64,000 nucleotides of DNA from Zhongshania sp. R06B22 (GCF_040892595.1 NZ_JBFRYB010000001.1:124001-188000), one strand, 5' to 3'; positions 44,476-55,561 are shown, counted from the stretch's first letter. Numbers and translations: made by a program. Notes: a model not told the origin generated them from the letters alone.

Positions 44476-47400
44476 GCATCCACCAAATTAGAGGTCACGT
44501 CATCAATCGCCTTTAATAATTGTATCTCCTGATAGGGTTTACCGAGGAAATTATGCACACCCAGCGCAAACGCCCGCTGTCTATGTTTTTGACCAGTACG
44601 AGAGCTAATCATAATAATGGGGATATCTTTGGTCCTCGGGTTGCTGCGCAATCTGCTCGCTACTTCGAAGCCATCCATACGTGGCATTTCGATGTCCAGC
44701 AGAATCACATCCGGCAAGCGCGTGCTGTCTTGCAACTGATTCACCGCATCGAGTCCGTCGCGCGCGAGTGCAACCTCCATATGCTGACGAGCAAGTAGCC
44801 GCGAGGTCACCTTTCTCACTGTCACCGAATCATCGACCACCAACACTAAGCGGCTGTGTTTTCTGGCGACAACGGATTGCGAGAGCGGCGTGCTACCCGC
44901 CAAACGTCTGGCAACATCGGCGCGAATGCTCGCCAACATATCCAAAATAACCACAACACTGCCATCGCCCAATACCGTCGCACCCGACAAGCCCGGCACC
45001 GCAGCAAATTGTGGTCCTAATGTTTTTACTACAACTTCACGCGAGCCCAGCAAGGAGTCTACTTGGATCGCCGTAGGAGGCTCCGCGTTCCGGATCAATA
45101 ATACCGGCCGCGACTCCAGCTGCCCCTCAAGATTGGGTACCCGTCCCGCATCGAGTAAATTACCCATATAGCGTAATTTATACTGCTGCCCTGCGTATTC
45201 GAAATCTGGCCCCCCCTCTTGATAATACACGTCTAGCTCGTAGGGACTGACCCGCACAATACCCTCAATATTGTTCAGGGGTACTGCAAATATTTCACCG
45301 CCCACACTCACCATCAATGCGCGGTTTACCGACACCGTAAAGGGCAGTCTAATTTCAAAGCGCGAGCCACGGCCGAGCTCTGTTTTAATCTCAATCGCAC
45401 CGCCCAGCTGCTTGATCTCGCTGCGCACCACATCCATGCCAACACCGCGCCCGGAGATTTGAGTAACATTCTTTGCGGTACTAAAACCGCCATCAAATAT
45501 ATATTCTAATAACTGCCGTTCGCTAAGCTCAGCATCAACCGTTACTAGCCCCATTTCTTCCGCTCGACGGCGCACGGCCTGCAAATCAATACCGCCGCCA
45601 TCGTCGCTGATAATAATGACAACATCGCCGCCCTGGCGGTCAAACCGCATATTAATTTCGCCAACCGCAGGCTTGCCCGCCGCCTCGCGTATTTCCGCCG
45701 ATTCAATACCGTGATCTATGGCATTGCGAAGCATATGCTCTAGGGCGGGGATAATCCGCTCCAACACCCGTCGATCCATCTCACCTTCGGCATTATAGAC
45801 ATTGAACTCAACTTGCTTATTCAGCTCACTGCCAATCTGTCTAACACCGCGCCGCAGCCGCGGCACCATCCGCGAGAAGTAGACCAACTGCGAGCGCATC
45901 AAGCCTTCTTGTAATTCAGTATTCACTCGCGACTGCTGAACCAACAGCGTCTCCATGTCGCGACTTTTCTCCAACAAGGTGCCGCGCAAATCGACCAAAT
46001 CAGACGCAGACTCTAATAGGGATCGCGACAACTGCTGCAATTGCGAATAGCGGTCAAATTCCAGCGGATCGAAACCGTCGGCGCCTTCACTTTCAACTTG
46101 TTCTTGACGGAAAATAATTTGTGCTTCGGTTTCTATGTCCATGCGCCGCACTTGGCCTTGCAAGCGCTCGACGGTAATTTCCATTTCTTCCAGAGAGAAA
46201 TTGATTTCACTCACCTGCTCCTCAACCCGGCCGCGAGCGATAGACGTTTCACCAGCAAGATTAATCAACCGCTCAAGTAGAGGTGATGGCACCTTAATCA
46301 TTTCTTGGGGCGCGACTCGCGCCATCGACGACGCCAGCGAAGCATCTTCACGCGGCGCCGCAGCGCTTGGCGTTAGCGGTGCTAAGGCTTGATCCGAGCT
46401 TAAGACCTCGGTAGAACTTTCTGTGCGCTCTGCAAGCTTATCTATAGCAGCATCACTGCTGCCAACCGGATTGACGGCGGGCATCACAAAGGTCGGATCA
46501 TCTATTGCCGCAATGGAATTGACGAGTTGATCCTGAAACTGCTGAACCTGATTAAAGAATACTTCACCGCCGGTATCGCGATGGGCAACTGCGGTCGAAA
46601 TAGCGGTTTCAAAATTATGACTAAGGTCGCCCACCGCCATCAGGCCCGACAGGCGAGCCCCCCCTTTTAAGGTATGCAGATAACGTTGAATATTGTCGAG
46701 ATGAAGCAATTCCTCACGCTCGCTAGACCATTGATGGATAGATTCATCGAGACCTTCTAGTAAGTCTGCGGCCTCTTCTAAAAATATTTCTAGTATTTCA
46801 AGATCAATACCGTCATCAAGCGGCTGCAACTCCGCGGCAGACGTATCAGCGCCCACTGCATTCTCGTCATTGCTACTGCTTATACCCGCCGACTGATCAC
46901 TCTCAACACGGTCATTCTCAGCCAAGCCAACAGCGCTATCTTCACCGTCTATAGCACTACTATCTTCAGCAACGGCGACACTAAGATCGACGTTGCGAAG
47001 GCGATCAATCAAGTCGGTATTCTCTAGCACTGTTTGTTCGGCAGCTAACTGATTCAAATAATCCATCAGCTGCTCTAATGCCTCGTTAACCAAGACCGTA
47101 TACTGGCCTGGTAGAGGGTCCTGCGCATGGCTGAGGAAAACCTGCAGAGCCTGGGCAAGTTCGGCCACCGGCTCACAGTTAATATCTTCGGCTCGCTGAG
47201 CAAATACGCCCATAATTTGAGCGTGCTCAACCAAGGTAGCGGCGCCAATATTGGTATCATCACTGAGAAGATCCAACAGGCCCGAAATGCTGTCGCTGTG
47301 ATTTGCTAAGAACGAATCCAGTGCCCCCGGTGCCAATTCACCACGCGCGGCGCGATCAACTGCGAACTCGGCTTCATGAATAAGCTGGAGAGATAAAGCA

Positions 47401-49847
47401 TTAATGGAAGACAGCAGGGTAGCAGGGGTATGCAGCGACGACACCGGAGTGTCAGCCAACTGTTTAACCATAAGTCGAACTTGGCGCACCACATCGGAGA
47501 TCAAGGCAACTAAATTCTCCCCCGCAGCAACCCGCATCGAACGCAGCTCTTTTACCAAGCCCTCCAGCGGCGTAATGATGTTCGCGACTGGCCATACCTC
47601 AGCCATTTTTGACGAGCCCTTGAGGGTGTGCAAGGCGCGCTGCACTTCATCATTTAATTGCGCCGGGTAACTGTCTACCGACTCAACATAGGCTTCCAAT
47701 ACCCGCAAATGGGTATCTGCCTCACCCATAAAAATTGCCGTCAAACCATCTTCGTCGGCACTAGAACCAAGATTTGATTGTGGAATTTGCTCCTGCGCCA
47801 AGGCCCCCGCAAACGTCATCAAGCCATCGACCGAGGACGCAGGCAACTCTCGCCCCGCAGCGAGCTCTGACACCATATCAGGCAGCAAAGCAGTGACATT
47901 CTCAATTAATTGCAGACGGGCATCGTCCATCACAAAGTGGCTATCCACCACCTTATTTAGCATAGCTTCAACTGACCACGCGAGCTCGCCAATTTGCATC
48001 GCCCCAACCATCCGGCCACTGCCCTTGAGGGTGTGAAAAGCCCGGCGCACCACCGCTAGGTAATCCTCAGAATCAAGACGCTCCTGCCAGATTGGCAAGG
48101 TCTCATTCAGCAGCGCCAAGACGTCTTGAGATTCCTCAAGAAAGACATCAATAATTTCTGGGTCTAAGTCGACCTTGGCACCGATATCAACAGGCTCAGG
48201 GACGGTGGAATTAGCGACCTTACTCGGCCAGTGCAATATATTCGCATCTTGCGCACCGCCGCGCAGCGGATAACCCAAGCGAGCCACACAGGCTTCCGCA
48301 CCAGCTAACAAAGCCTCGTCATCATATTTGCGGCCATGACTGCTGCGTTCGAGATAATAATCTACTGATGTTAGTGCGTCGGCTAAGGCATCAAGGCTTT
48401 GCCAATCGGGCACTAGCTGCTGGGCTATAATATCGTTGGCAAGGTAGTCGGCGCAGTGTTCCAAAATCGCTGCCGGCACAGCAAACCCCACCGGCGCCAA
48501 CTGCGCGGCTAAGCCCCGCAATTGCTGCGGAACGTCCTGTAGATGTGCGCTCTGCCACTGCTCGGATACATAGGCAATAACCGCCTCTTGGGCATCAAAT
48601 AACACCGAGCGACTTTGCGCTATCACCCGCGCCACACTCGCTTCTACCTCAGCTTCACTGCTGAGCAAAGCGTCTGGACGCGAAGAATCCGCCATCTCTG
48701 CAAGCCGCTCGGCCAAGCGCTGCAACGATGTCGCGACCGCCTGCATCTGCTGGCCAGCCAAACCCTGTGTTACCTGTTCAATAATCGCCTTTAGAGGATA
48801 CAGCGACTCGACCCAACCCAGCACTGCCAAGGCATCCCCAACATTGGCGCAGCGACTAAGCAGTTGTTCATTGTCGGTCACAGCCCTTGAGGCTAGCCGC
48901 AATTCAGCAACCACCGCTTGGCGCGCCAAGTCAGCAAATTCACTGTGATTCGCGACACTATCAAATACCGTCGCCAAACCGTGTTTTTCGCGCTGATCGC
49001 TAATGTAGCGTGACGACGACGGACTACTCGCGATGTAAAACAAGATATCTTTTAACAGTGGCAAGGCAACCGCGTTTCGCGCTCCCGCCTGACCATGCTT
49101 AACCAGCGCCTGTAACTCGACACCCAAACGACTGAGTAAATTACGCACAGCAAAATGGTTGGCGATTGACTCGTTGAGCAGGCCTTCTAATAACGCAAGT
49201 GCCGACAACCACAGCACTTGCTGAGCTTGACCAGTGCAGAGCTTGGCTGCGCGTCCCGACACCTTGCCGAGATACACCAAATTTTGTTTATCATCATCGC
49301 GCAGCAAATATGCCTGAAACGCGATTTGATACATCTTGAGCAACTTGCCAGCCAGCTCATTAAACGTCTCTGGTGCTAAACTCGATACCTCCCCAGCGCT
49401 GTCTGGAGTCAAATTTATTTGGGGATTAAACAATACCGACGAGGATAGTAAGGGCTGGTCGTTGGCTGCCCGAAGGTCGTTAAATATCATTATTAGCGAC
49501 GCCGGTAATTCGTTCTTACTATCGCCAACGCGTCGCAGATACGCCGGCAATTCGTCGGCACAGGTCTGCACGGCCTCAAGCACATTGCGCTCCCGTCCGT
49601 CCCCGTACGAAGCGGCGCTGACAGCGGCAATACTGCGCTCCATTTCATCAACTAACAGGGCGGCGCCACTAAACTCAATCATTCGCAAGCTGCCCTGCAC
49701 CTGATGCAAGAGCATACCTGCCCGGTTTAACGACATCGGGTGAGCATTGTGAAGGTAATCGTCTATCAGCGGCACACACTGAGCTAGGGCGTCGGATATT
49801 TCTCCGGCGACCCAGTCAAGCGCAATATAGTCTCGGCGATCAGTCAT
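44472..49847 (-). CDS. chpA: Hybrid chemotaxis histidine kinase ChpA/PilL
   Basis: 1791 residues. It begins with a FimL-like helical domain with a degenerate Hpt motif ('LHQVQGSLRM', His48). Three canonical Hpt motifs follow ('HTLKG' at His605, His740 and His1058). Then come the CheA dimerisation, the HATPase ('EHMLRNAIDHGIES', 'SDDGGGIDL', 'GRGVGMDVVRSEI'), the CheW-like regulatory domain ('GGEIFAVPLNNIEGI') and a C-terminal receiver ('LVVDDSVTVRK', 'LLDIEMPRMDG', 'GKPYQE'). P. aeruginosa ChpA is about 2470 residues with six Hpt domains, so this is a shorter version. It signals to PilG and PilH. Confidence 0.95.
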   Translation of the reverse strand: MTDRRDYIALDWVAGEISDALAQCVPLIDDYLHNAHPMSLNRAGMLLHQVQGSLRMIEFSGAALLVDEMERSIAAVSAASYGDGRERNVLEAVQTCADELPAYLRRVGDSKNELPASLIMIFNDLRAANDQPLLSSSVLFNPQINLTPDSAGEVSSLAPETFNELAGKLLKMYQIAFQAYLLRDDDKQNLVYLGKVSGRAAKLCTGQAQQVLWLSALALLEGLLNESIANHFAVRNLLSRLGVELQALVKHGQAGARNAVALPLLKDILFYIASSPSSSRYISDQREKHGLATVFDSVANHSEFADLARQAVVAELRLASRAVTDNEQLLSRCANVGDALAVLGWVESLYPLKAIIEQVTQGLAGQQMQAVATSLQRLAERLAEMADSSRPDALLSSEAEVEASVARVIAQSRSVLFDAQEAVIAYVSEQWQSAHLQDVPQQLRGLAAQLAPVGFAVPAAILEHCADYLANDIIAQQLVPDWQSLDALADALTSVDYYLERSSHGRKYDDEALLAGAEACVARLGYPLRGGAQDANILHWPSKVANSTVPEPVDIGAKVDLDPEIIDVFLEESQDVLALLNETLPIWQERLDSEDYLAVVRRAFHTLKGSGRMVGAMQIGELAWSVEAMLNKVVDSHFVMDDARLQLIENVTALLPDMVSELAAGRELPASSVDGLMTFAGALAQEQIPQSNLGSSADEDGLTAIFMGEADTHLRVLEAYVESVDSYPAQLNDEVQRALHTLKGSSKMAEVWPVANIITPLEGLVKELRSMRVAAGENLVALISDVVRQVRLMVKQLADTPVSSLHTPATLLSSINALSLQLIHEAEFAVDRAARGELAPGALDSFLANHSDSISGLLDLLSDDTNIGAATLVEHAQIMGVFAQRAEDINCEPVAELAQALQVFLSHAQDPLPGQYTVLVNEALEQLMDYLNQLAAEQTVLENTDLIDRLRNVDLSVAVAEDSSAIDGEDSAVGLAENDRVESDQSAGISSSNDENAVGADTSAAELQPLDDGIDLEILEIFLEEAADLLEGLDESIHQWSSEREELLHLDNIQRYLHTLKGGARLSGLMAVGDLSHNFETAISTAVAHRDTGGEVFFNQVQQFQDQLVNSIAAIDDPTFVMPAVNPVGSSDAAIDKLAERTESSTEVLSSDQALAPLTPSAAAPREDASLASSMARVAPQEMIKVPSPLLERLINLAGETSIARGRVEEQVSEINFSLEEMEITVERLQGQVRRMDIETEAQIIFRQEQVESEGADGFDPLEFDRYSQLQQLSRSLLESASDLVDLRGTLLEKSRDMETLLVQQSRVNTELQEGLMRSQLVYFSRMVPRLRRGVRQIGSELNKQVEFNVYNAEGEMDRRVLERIIPALEHMLRNAIDHGIESAEIREAAGKPAVGEINMRFDRQGGDVVIIISDDGGGIDLQAVRRRAEEMGLVTVDAELSERQLLEYIFDGGFSTAKNVTQISGRGVGMDVVRSEIKQLGGAIEIKTELGRGSRFEIRLPFTVSVNRALMVSVGGEIFAVPLNNIEGIVRVSPYELDVYYQEGGPDFEYAGQQYKLRYMGNLLDAGRVPNLEGQLESRPVLLIRNAEPPTAIQVDSLLGSREVVVKTLGPQFAAVPGLSGATVLGDGSVVVILDMLASIRADVARRLAGSTPLSQSVVARKHSRLVLVVDDSVTVRKVTSRLLARQHMEVALARDGLDAVNQLQDSTRLPDVILLDIEMPRMDGFEVASRLRSNPRTKDIPIIMISSRTGQKHRQRAFALGVHNFLGKPYQEIQLLKAIDDVTSNLVDA

Positions 49848-49968
49848 ATGATTGGACTCTACATTCCCTTCTCATCGCGATGTCCGCAACGCCGCCAAAC
49901 CCCGCAATGGCTGCGCCCTTCAAATAGGGCCGCAGAGTTACTGGCTCGATGACGCGATAACCTGGCAA

Positions 49969-52002
49969 TCAGCCCTGCTGTTTGGGCAGGGTGAAACCTG
50001 CCACAGAACTGCGCAAATCGTTAGTCATTTCCGCCAAAGCACCAATAGATCGAGCTGTCTCTGTAGAACCGGCTGACGTTTGCGAGGTGATTTTCTGAAT
50101 GACCTGCATCGTTGAAGATATTTGCCCCGCAGAGACGGCCTGATCGGCAGCGGCACTGGAGATATTTTGAATCAGCGCCGCCAATTCCTGCGAAACCGTT
50201 TCGATTTCGGTCAATGCAGTACCTGCATCCTGAGCTAGACGGGCCCCGCGCACCACTTCAGAGGTGGTCTGTTCCATCGATATAACCGCCTCATTGGTGT
50301 CTGATTGAATCGTTTTTACCAGAGCCTCAATCTGCTTGGTCGCACCCGATGAACGCTCTGCTAGGCGCTGAACCTCATCGGCAACCACCGCGAAACCACG
50401 ACCGGCATCACCCGCCATCGATGCCTGGATCGCCGCGTTCAAGGCCAAGATATTAGTTTGGTCGGCAATGTCATTAATCAGCGAAACAATATCGCCAATC
50501 TCCTGCGAAGATTCACCCAAGCGCTTGATCCGCTTGGACGTTTCCTGAATCTGCTCACGGATATTGTCCATGCCTTTAATGGTGTTCTGCACCACCTCAG
50601 ACCCCGTATTAGCGATCGTCACCGAGCGCTCTGCTACCGCCGCCGAATCGCGAGCATTAGACGATACCCTATCGATAGTTTGAGCCATCTCTGAAATGGC
50701 CGCGGATGCCCCTGCAATTTCTTTTGCCTGACTTTCCGACGCTTCTGCCAGAGTTAAGGCCGTTGACTGCGAACTCTGCGCCGCAGACGACACCTCTACC
50801 GCGGTTTCGTTAATCTGCGATACCAATACCCGCAATTGGTCAATCGTGTAGTTAATCGAATCGGCAATCGCCCCGGTGAAATCTTCGGTCACTGTTGCCG
50901 ACGTGGTGAGATCGCCATCGGCAAGATCCGCCAATTCGTCGAGTAAACGCAAAATCGCGGACTGGTTTCTTTCATTGGCATCGGCGGTTTCACCCAAACG
51001 CATCTGGGTATTGCGTATTGACTGCCACGCCAATGCAGCTAGACCAATTAATATCACGGCGACAAAAATCAAAGCGCTGGCAAAAGACAGCGGGCGCTTC
51101 TCAGGTAACTTGCTAATTGCCGACGACAAACTGCTGGTCACTTGGGTGATTTCAGGAACCCTTTTAGCAATCAAAATAGCAGCTTGCGATGAATTTAAGA
51201 GCTCAGGCGAAACCTCAAAGATACTTTCCATTGAGCCACTCAATTGCTGAAAAGAAGCGGCAATCGCTCTCAAAATTTCAGGCGCCTTGCCCGTGCTTAC
51301 CCGCTCGACCCCAATGGCGCTGTTTCCCGTGAGCATGCCATTTAACACTGTCGCAAATTCGCTAGCATCAATAGTGAATCGCTCTGCAGCCAAGGTGGCA
51401 GCTTCGCCGCCCCCAATCATGCGATCCACATGGCGACCGATACGCTCGGCCAACCAAGACTGACGCTGAGCCATGGCAACCTGTTTAGCAGAAGCGCCAC
51501 TTTTCAATAATATTTCGACAACCCGATTGTTGTTTTGCTGCAGCTCAGGGAGCTTTTGATTAAGGCTTTCGGCAACCTGATACAAGAAAACAATACGCTC
51601 ACTATTGCTGGTAATCGTATTCGCGGCGCTGTCTACCTGAGCCCACAAAACATTTAAGCGATCAATATCCGAGCCCAGCATGTCCGCCGGTGATGGCAGC
51701 CCCTTGCTTCCGTCTACTAATTTACTGCGCGCCTGTTCAAAATTTCGCTGCGCTCGCGCCAATGCATCAAAACTATCTTGATCGCCTAAGGCGGCCTCTC
51801 TGGAGGTATTCGATATTTGCTGCGCGTAAAGGCGCATTTCACTGGCCAGCTCCAAATAGCGCTGGTCATAATCGGCATCGCGCAAAATAATAAAGGTATT
51901 TAAACCGGCGCCAATAAAACCCGCCAATATAATTACAACGAGAACGCTCACTACACGGCTGGTTCGCAAACGTGCGAGGGCGCCTTGATTACCTGCTTTC
52001 AT
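49969..52002 (-). CDS. pilJ: Methyl-accepting chemotaxis protein PilJ
   Basis: 677 residues: N-terminal transmembrane helix ('[22 protein letters not shown]'), a large periplasmic helical sensor, a second helix near residue 305-325 ('[21 protein letters not shown]'), a HAMP-like region, and the signalling domain with hairpin tip '[39 protein letters not shown]'. It senses type IV pilus state or surface contact. The expected pilK methyltransferase gene between pilJ and chpA is absent; only 121 bases separate them. Confidence 0.95.
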   Translation of the reverse strand: MKAGNQGALARLRTSRVVSVLVVIILAGFIGAGLNTFIILRDADYDQRYLELASEMRLYAQQISNTSREAALGDQDSFDALARAQRNFEQARSKLVDGSKGLPSPADMLGSDIDRLNVLWAQVDSAANTITSNSERIVFLYQVAESLNQKLPELQQNNNRVVEILLKSGASAKQVAMAQRQSWLAERIGRHVDRMIGGGEAATLAAERFTIDASEFATVLNGMLTGNSAIGVERVSTGKAPEILRAIAASFQQLSGSMESIFEVSPELLNSSQAAILIAKRVPEITQVTSSLSSAISKLPEKRPLSFASALIFVAVILIGLAALAWQSIRNTQMRLGETADANERNQSAILRLLDELADLADGDLTTSATVTEDFTGAIADSINYTIDQLRVLVSQINETAVEVSSAAQSSQSTALTLAEASESQAKEIAGASAAISEMAQTIDRVSSNARDSAAVAERSVTIANTGSEVVQNTIKGMDNIREQIQETSKRIKRLGESSQEIGDIVSLINDIADQTNILALNAAIQASMAGDAGRGFAVVADEVQRLAERSSGATKQIEALVKTIQSDTNEAVISMEQTTSEVVRGARLAQDAGTALTEIETVSQELAALIQNISSAAADQAVSAGQISSTMQVIQKITSQTSAGSTETARSIGALAEMTNDLRSSVAGFTLPKQQG

Positions 52003-52052
52003 TTACCCGAACTCCCGGAACTCTTATTTAGGTATTGGTTTAAATTCCGGGC

Positions 52053-52592
52053 TTATGCTGCCACGGTATAAAAATTATTATCTTCAATTAATCGCTCAGG
52101 ACGAAATACCACCCAGTACCGCTGGTCTTGTTGGTATCCGCCCTGAATATAGTTCGCCATAGCGGCAACATCCAGGCCACCATCAAGCCGAAACGTGTCC
52201 ACATTAAAGTGCTGCATACCAAACACGTCATCCACAATAAGACCGAGGTAGATCTCACCTTTCTCAATAACCAGCACCCGTCGCTGGCTTTGCTCTGGCG
52301 CTGCCTGCTCACCAAGAAAAGCGCTTAAATCCACCAGTGGCAGCAAGCGCCCACGCACATTGGCCACGCCCCTCACCCAGGGCTTAACACCCGGCAGACG
52401 AGTGGCAGCAGGTTCAGTTAACACTTCGGCAATATCATCCATTGCTGTTACACAATACTGCCCGCCGATACGAAAGCCGACACCATTCCACACAATCGCG
52501 CGATTATCACGAGCACTTGGCAACACCGTAAACCCCGAACGGCATCTAGCGGCGAGGCTTTGCAAATACTCAAAGGACGAGATCTTAGACAT
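52053..52592 (-). CDS. pilI: CheW-like adaptor PilI
   Basis: 179 residues, CheW domain with 'FRIGGQYCVTAMDDIAEVL', 'GVANVRGRLLPLVDLSAFLG' and 'LVIEKGEIYLGLIVDDVFGMQHF'. It couples PilJ to the ChpA kinase. It stands between pilH and pilJ, the normal order. Confidence 0.93.
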   Translation of the reverse strand: MSKISSFEYLQSLAARCRSGFTVLPSARDNRAIVWNGVGFRIGGQYCVTAMDDIAEVLTEPAATRLPGVKPWVRGVANVRGRLLPLVDLSAFLGEQAAPEQSQRRVLVIEKGEIYLGLIVDDVFGMQHFNVDTFRLDGGLDVAAMANYIQGGYQQDQRYWVVFRPERLIEDNNFYTVAA

Positions 52593-52611
52593 AACTCACT
52601 CAATTCCGCGA

Positions 52612-52974
52612 CTAGTTAAGTACGGCGTCAATGGCCTTGAGCAGGCCCTTACTATCAACCGGCTTCGTTAAATAGCCCTTGGCACCTTGGCGCTGCCCCC
52701 ACAGACGATCGGTTTCCTGATCTTTGGTGGTAACAATAATAACTGGGATACCGCTGGTGTCGGGGTCACGACTAAGCTGCCGTGTTGCTTGAAAACCATT
52801 CAAGCCAGGCATAACAATGTCCATCAAAACTACATCCGGCATCTTCTGTTTTGCAATATCTAGACCTAGCTCACCACTTTCGGCCGTTAAAACGTCATAG
52901 CCATTTTTACTCAGAATCTGAGAAATTTTAAAAATCTCAGTCGGTGAGTCATCAACAATAAGAACCAGTGGCAT
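52612..52974 (-). CDS. pilH: Twitching response regulator PilH
   Basis: 120-residue single receiver domain: acidic 'VDDSP' pocket, phospho-Asp in 'LMDIVMPGLNG', Thr in 'IIVTTKDQE' and Lys in 'YLTKPVD'. PilH opposes PilG in the control of pilus retraction. The start has a GAGGAA-type ribosome site. It lies 20 bases before pilI. Confidence 0.93.
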   Translation of the reverse strand: MPLVLIVDDSPTEIFKISQILSKNGYDVLTAESGELGLDIAKQKMPDVVLMDIVMPGLNGFQATRQLSRDPDTSGIPVIIVTTKDQETDRLWGQRQGAKGYLTKPVDSKGLLKAIDAVLN

Positions 52975-53077
52975 TTATCTTCCTCATTCAAAGTACCGCA
53001 GCCGCGGCACACGGCAGAGCCTTAAACCGATCTCCACGACCGATTCTGCAATTTATTCAAGTGGGTAAATACGCGAA

Positions 53078-53470
53078 TTAAACGTTTGTAAGCTGCACAT
53101 GATTCTGAATTGCTTCAAGCAACTCACCCTTGCTGAATGGCTTAGTCAAATACTGGTCTGAGCCAACAATACGGCCTTTCGCTTTATCGAACAAACCATC
53201 TTTACTGGACAGCATAATGACTGGCGTCGATTTGAATTCAGTATTATTTTTAATCAAGGCGCAGGTTTGATAACCGTCAAGCCGCGGCATCATAATGTCG
53301 ACAAAAATGATGTCGGGCTTAGTATCGGCAATCTTTGCCAAGGCGTCAAAGCCATCCACCGCCGTGACGACGTTGCAGCCTTCTTTCGCCAATAGGGTTT
53401 CCGTAGTGCGACGAATTGTTTTGCTATCGTCGATAACCATTACTTTTAGATCGGAATAATTAACTGCCAT
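53078..53470 (-). CDS. pilG: Twitching response regulator PilG
   Basis: 130-residue single receiver domain: 'VIDDSKTIRRTTETLL', phospho-Asp in 'FVDIMMPRLDGYQ', 'IMLSSKDGLFDKAKGRIVGSDQYLTKPFSKGELLE'. This text is close to PilG of other gammaproteobacteria. First gene of the Pil-Chp cluster; a 242-base gap separates it from divergent gshB. Confidence 0.95.
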   Translation of the reverse strand: MAVNYSDLKVMVIDDSKTIRRTTETLLAKEGCNVVTAVDGFDALAKIADTKPDIIFVDIMMPRLDGYQTCALIKNNTEFKSTPVIMLSSKDGLFDKAKGRIVGSDQYLTKPFSKGELLEAIQNHVQLTNV

Positions 53471-53711
53471 AGGAGCTGATGACCTTAAGAAGCTTATAAT
53501 GATGCGCCAACAATCCGATGTCTCTTCGCAGTGTGTTGGTTTTTTACCACGTAAAGACCGCTGACACCATCATCTAGTCATATCAGTAAAGCAAAATTGC
53601 TGGAATAGGCAAACTTTGGCGGTTTTTGCGGTATTCTATCAGCGGTAATTATTAAGCCTACCTGGCTATATAATATGACCTATTTACACCGTTTTAGACA
53701 CAGGTAACAAA

Positions 53712-54680
53712 ATGACTATTCGCCTTGGCGTAGTGATGGATCCCATCGAGCACGTCGCTTACAAGAAAGATTCGACCCTAGCCATGCTCTGGGCAGCTGC
53801 AGACCGCGACTGGGAACTTAGCTATATGACGCTCGCCGATCTGCATGTGACGGGGGGTAAGGCGCGGGCCTCAGTGAAAGCGCTGAAGGTGTTTAAAGAT
53901 CCCGAGCACTTTTATGAGCTCGGCGACAGTATTGATATCGACCTGGGCGATCTCGACGTTATTTTAATGCGCAAGGATCCTCCTTTCGACAATGAGTTTC
54001 TCTACGCAACGCATATTCTTGAATTAGCTGAAACCCAGGGTGCCTGGGTCGTTAACAAACCCCGCAGCCTGCGTGACTGCAACGAGAAGCTGTTTGCACT
54101 GCAGTTTCCGCAGTGCGGCCCAACACACCTCGTCAGTCGCGACCAAGCCCGATTGCGGGCCTTTCACGCCGAGCACGGCGACGTCATCATGAAGCCCTTA
54201 GACGGCATGGGCGGCAGCTCCATATTCCGACTAAAACACGATGACCCCAATGTGGGCGTTATCTTAGAAACCCTCACCAACCACGGCCAAATCAACATCA
54301 TGGCACAGGTGTATTTACCCGAGATTCGCGACGGCGACAAACGTATCTTACTGATCGACGGCGAGCCGGTGCCATATTGCCTGGCCCGCGTACCCGCAAA
54401 AGGTGAAACCCGCGGCAATCTCGCTGCCGGCGGCACCGGCCGAGCACAGGCACTCAGCGACGATGATCGTCGTATCGCGGCAGCAGTGGGCCCCATCGCC
54501 AGGGAAAAAGGCCTGTTGTTTGTGGGCTTGGACGTTATCGGCGATTCCCTTACCGAGATTAACGTGACCAGCCCAACCTGCATTCGCGAGATTGACACCC
54601 AATTTGGAACCGACATTGGTGGTCAGTTAATGGATTGCATCGCCGACAAACTCGCCAACGCGAAGCACCGCGGTCAATGA
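53712..54680 (+). CDS. gshB: Glutathione synthetase
   Basis: 322 residues of the prokaryotic ATP-grasp GshB: 'LGVVMDPIEHVAYKKDSTLAML', 'MRKDPPFDNEFLYATHILEL', 'VNKPRSLRDCNEKL', 'PLDGMGGSSIFR', 'GDKRILLIDGEPVPYCLARVP', 'NLAAGGTGRAQ', 'DVIGDSLTEINVTSPT'. It joins gamma-glutamylcysteine and glycine. Overlaps the TonB-like gene by 4 bases. Glutathione made here can serve the GST and perhaps the MAPEG protein in the window. Confidence 0.97.
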   Translation: MTIRLGVVMDPIEHVAYKKDSTLAMLWAAADRDWELSYMTLADLHVTGGKARASVKALKVFKDPEHFYELGDSIDIDLGDLDVILMRKDPPFDNEFLYATHILELAETQGAWVVNKPRSLRDCNEKLFALQFPQCGPTHLVSRDQARLRAFHAEHGDVIMKPLDGMGGSSIFRLKHDDPNVGVILETLTNHGQINIMAQVYLPEIRDGDKRILLIDGEPVPYCLARVPAKGETRGNLAAGGTGRAQALSDDDRRIAAAVGPIAREKGLLFVGLDVIGDSLTEINVTSPTCIREIDTQFGTDIGGQLMDCIADKLANAKHRGQ

Positions 54681-55561
54681 CGGCATCGGCGACCCCGCTC
54701 ATTGAAGACCAAGCTCCACCCGAAAGGCTGGGGTTTATCGTAGCGGTCGCCACTGCCATGCATCTCGCGGTCATTTTGGGCATCACTTTTGTGCCGCCAG
54801 ACCCGCGCATAAAAATACCCAGCCTAGAAATTACCTTAGCGCAGTACCAAAGCAACAAGGCCCCAGACAAAGCCGACTATCTAGCCCAGTATGATCAGCT
54901 TGGCAGCGGCACTCTGGCAGATAAGGCCGAGCTCAGCACGACCACTGAAAGCGCCTTCCACGACAACACCCTGCCGGATGAAGAAGCGCTTAAAATCGCC
55001 AAATCCGTTCTAGAACAAAACAGCTCGTCACTGCTTAGCACCACCGCCGCGTCTGCGCACAGCACTAATACCAAGCAAACTCGTATGCTACACCAGCAAC
55101 AGCAATGGAATGGCAGCGATAGCAGCAACCAACTCAGCGACAATATTTCTGCCTTAGAGGCGCAGCTGGAGAAATACCAGCAAAATTATGCACGTATGCC
55201 GCGACCGAAATTTATTACTTCAGTGGCCACCAAAGGCTCGCCAGACGCCCTGTATTTAAACCGCTGGGAAAAGCGAGTCGAAACCGTAGGCAATGCCAAT
55301 TATCCCGAAGAAGCCCGCCAACAGGGCATTGAGGGGGAGCTACGACTGCTGCTTATGCTGATGCCCGATGGCCGTATAGACGAGGTGCGAATACTCAGTA
55401 GCTCTGGCAGCGCCATACTAGACCGCGCCGCACATCGCATTGTGCGCTTAGCTGCGCCTTATGAGGCAATTCCCAGCGACGTACTAGATGGCAAAAATCG
55501 CCTCGGCATCGTTCGTACCTGGCGCTTTGAACGCCAGTCACTCAAAACTAATCAAGGTTGA
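54677..55561 (+). CDS. TonB-like energy transducer (TonB3 type)
   Basis: 294 residues from the ATG that overlaps the gshB stop. One transmembrane helix ('LGFIVAVATAMHLAVILGITF'), a variable periplasmic part with Gln/Ser-rich text, and a C-terminal TonB domain ('NYPEEARQQGIEGELRLLLMLMPDGRIDEVRILSSSG...LDRAAHRIVRLAAPYEAIP'). In P. aeruginosa the TonB3 gene occupies this place after gshB and affects twitching motility. It lacks a long Pro-Lys spacer, so it may not reach outer membrane receptors such as that at 21551. Confidence 0.9.
   Translation: MTASATPLIEDQAPPERLGFIVAVATAMHLAVILGITFVPPDPRIKIPSLEITLAQYQSNKAPDKADYLAQYDQLGSGTLADKAELSTTTESAFHDNTLPDEEALKIAKSVLEQNSSSLLSTTAASAHSTNTKQTRMLHQQQQWNGSDSSNQLSDNISALEAQLEKYQQNYARMPRPKFITSVATKGSPDALYLNRWEKRVETVGNANYPEEARQQGIEGELRLLLMLMPDGRIDEVRILSSSGSAILDRAAHRIVRLAAPYEAIPSDVLDGKNRLGIVRTWRFERQSLKTNQG

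Noticed and set aside
54635..54676. Extended start for the TonB-like gene
   Set aside because: The ATG at 54677 overlaps the gshB stop in the usual ATGA fashion and begins just before the membrane helix; the extension is inside gshB.
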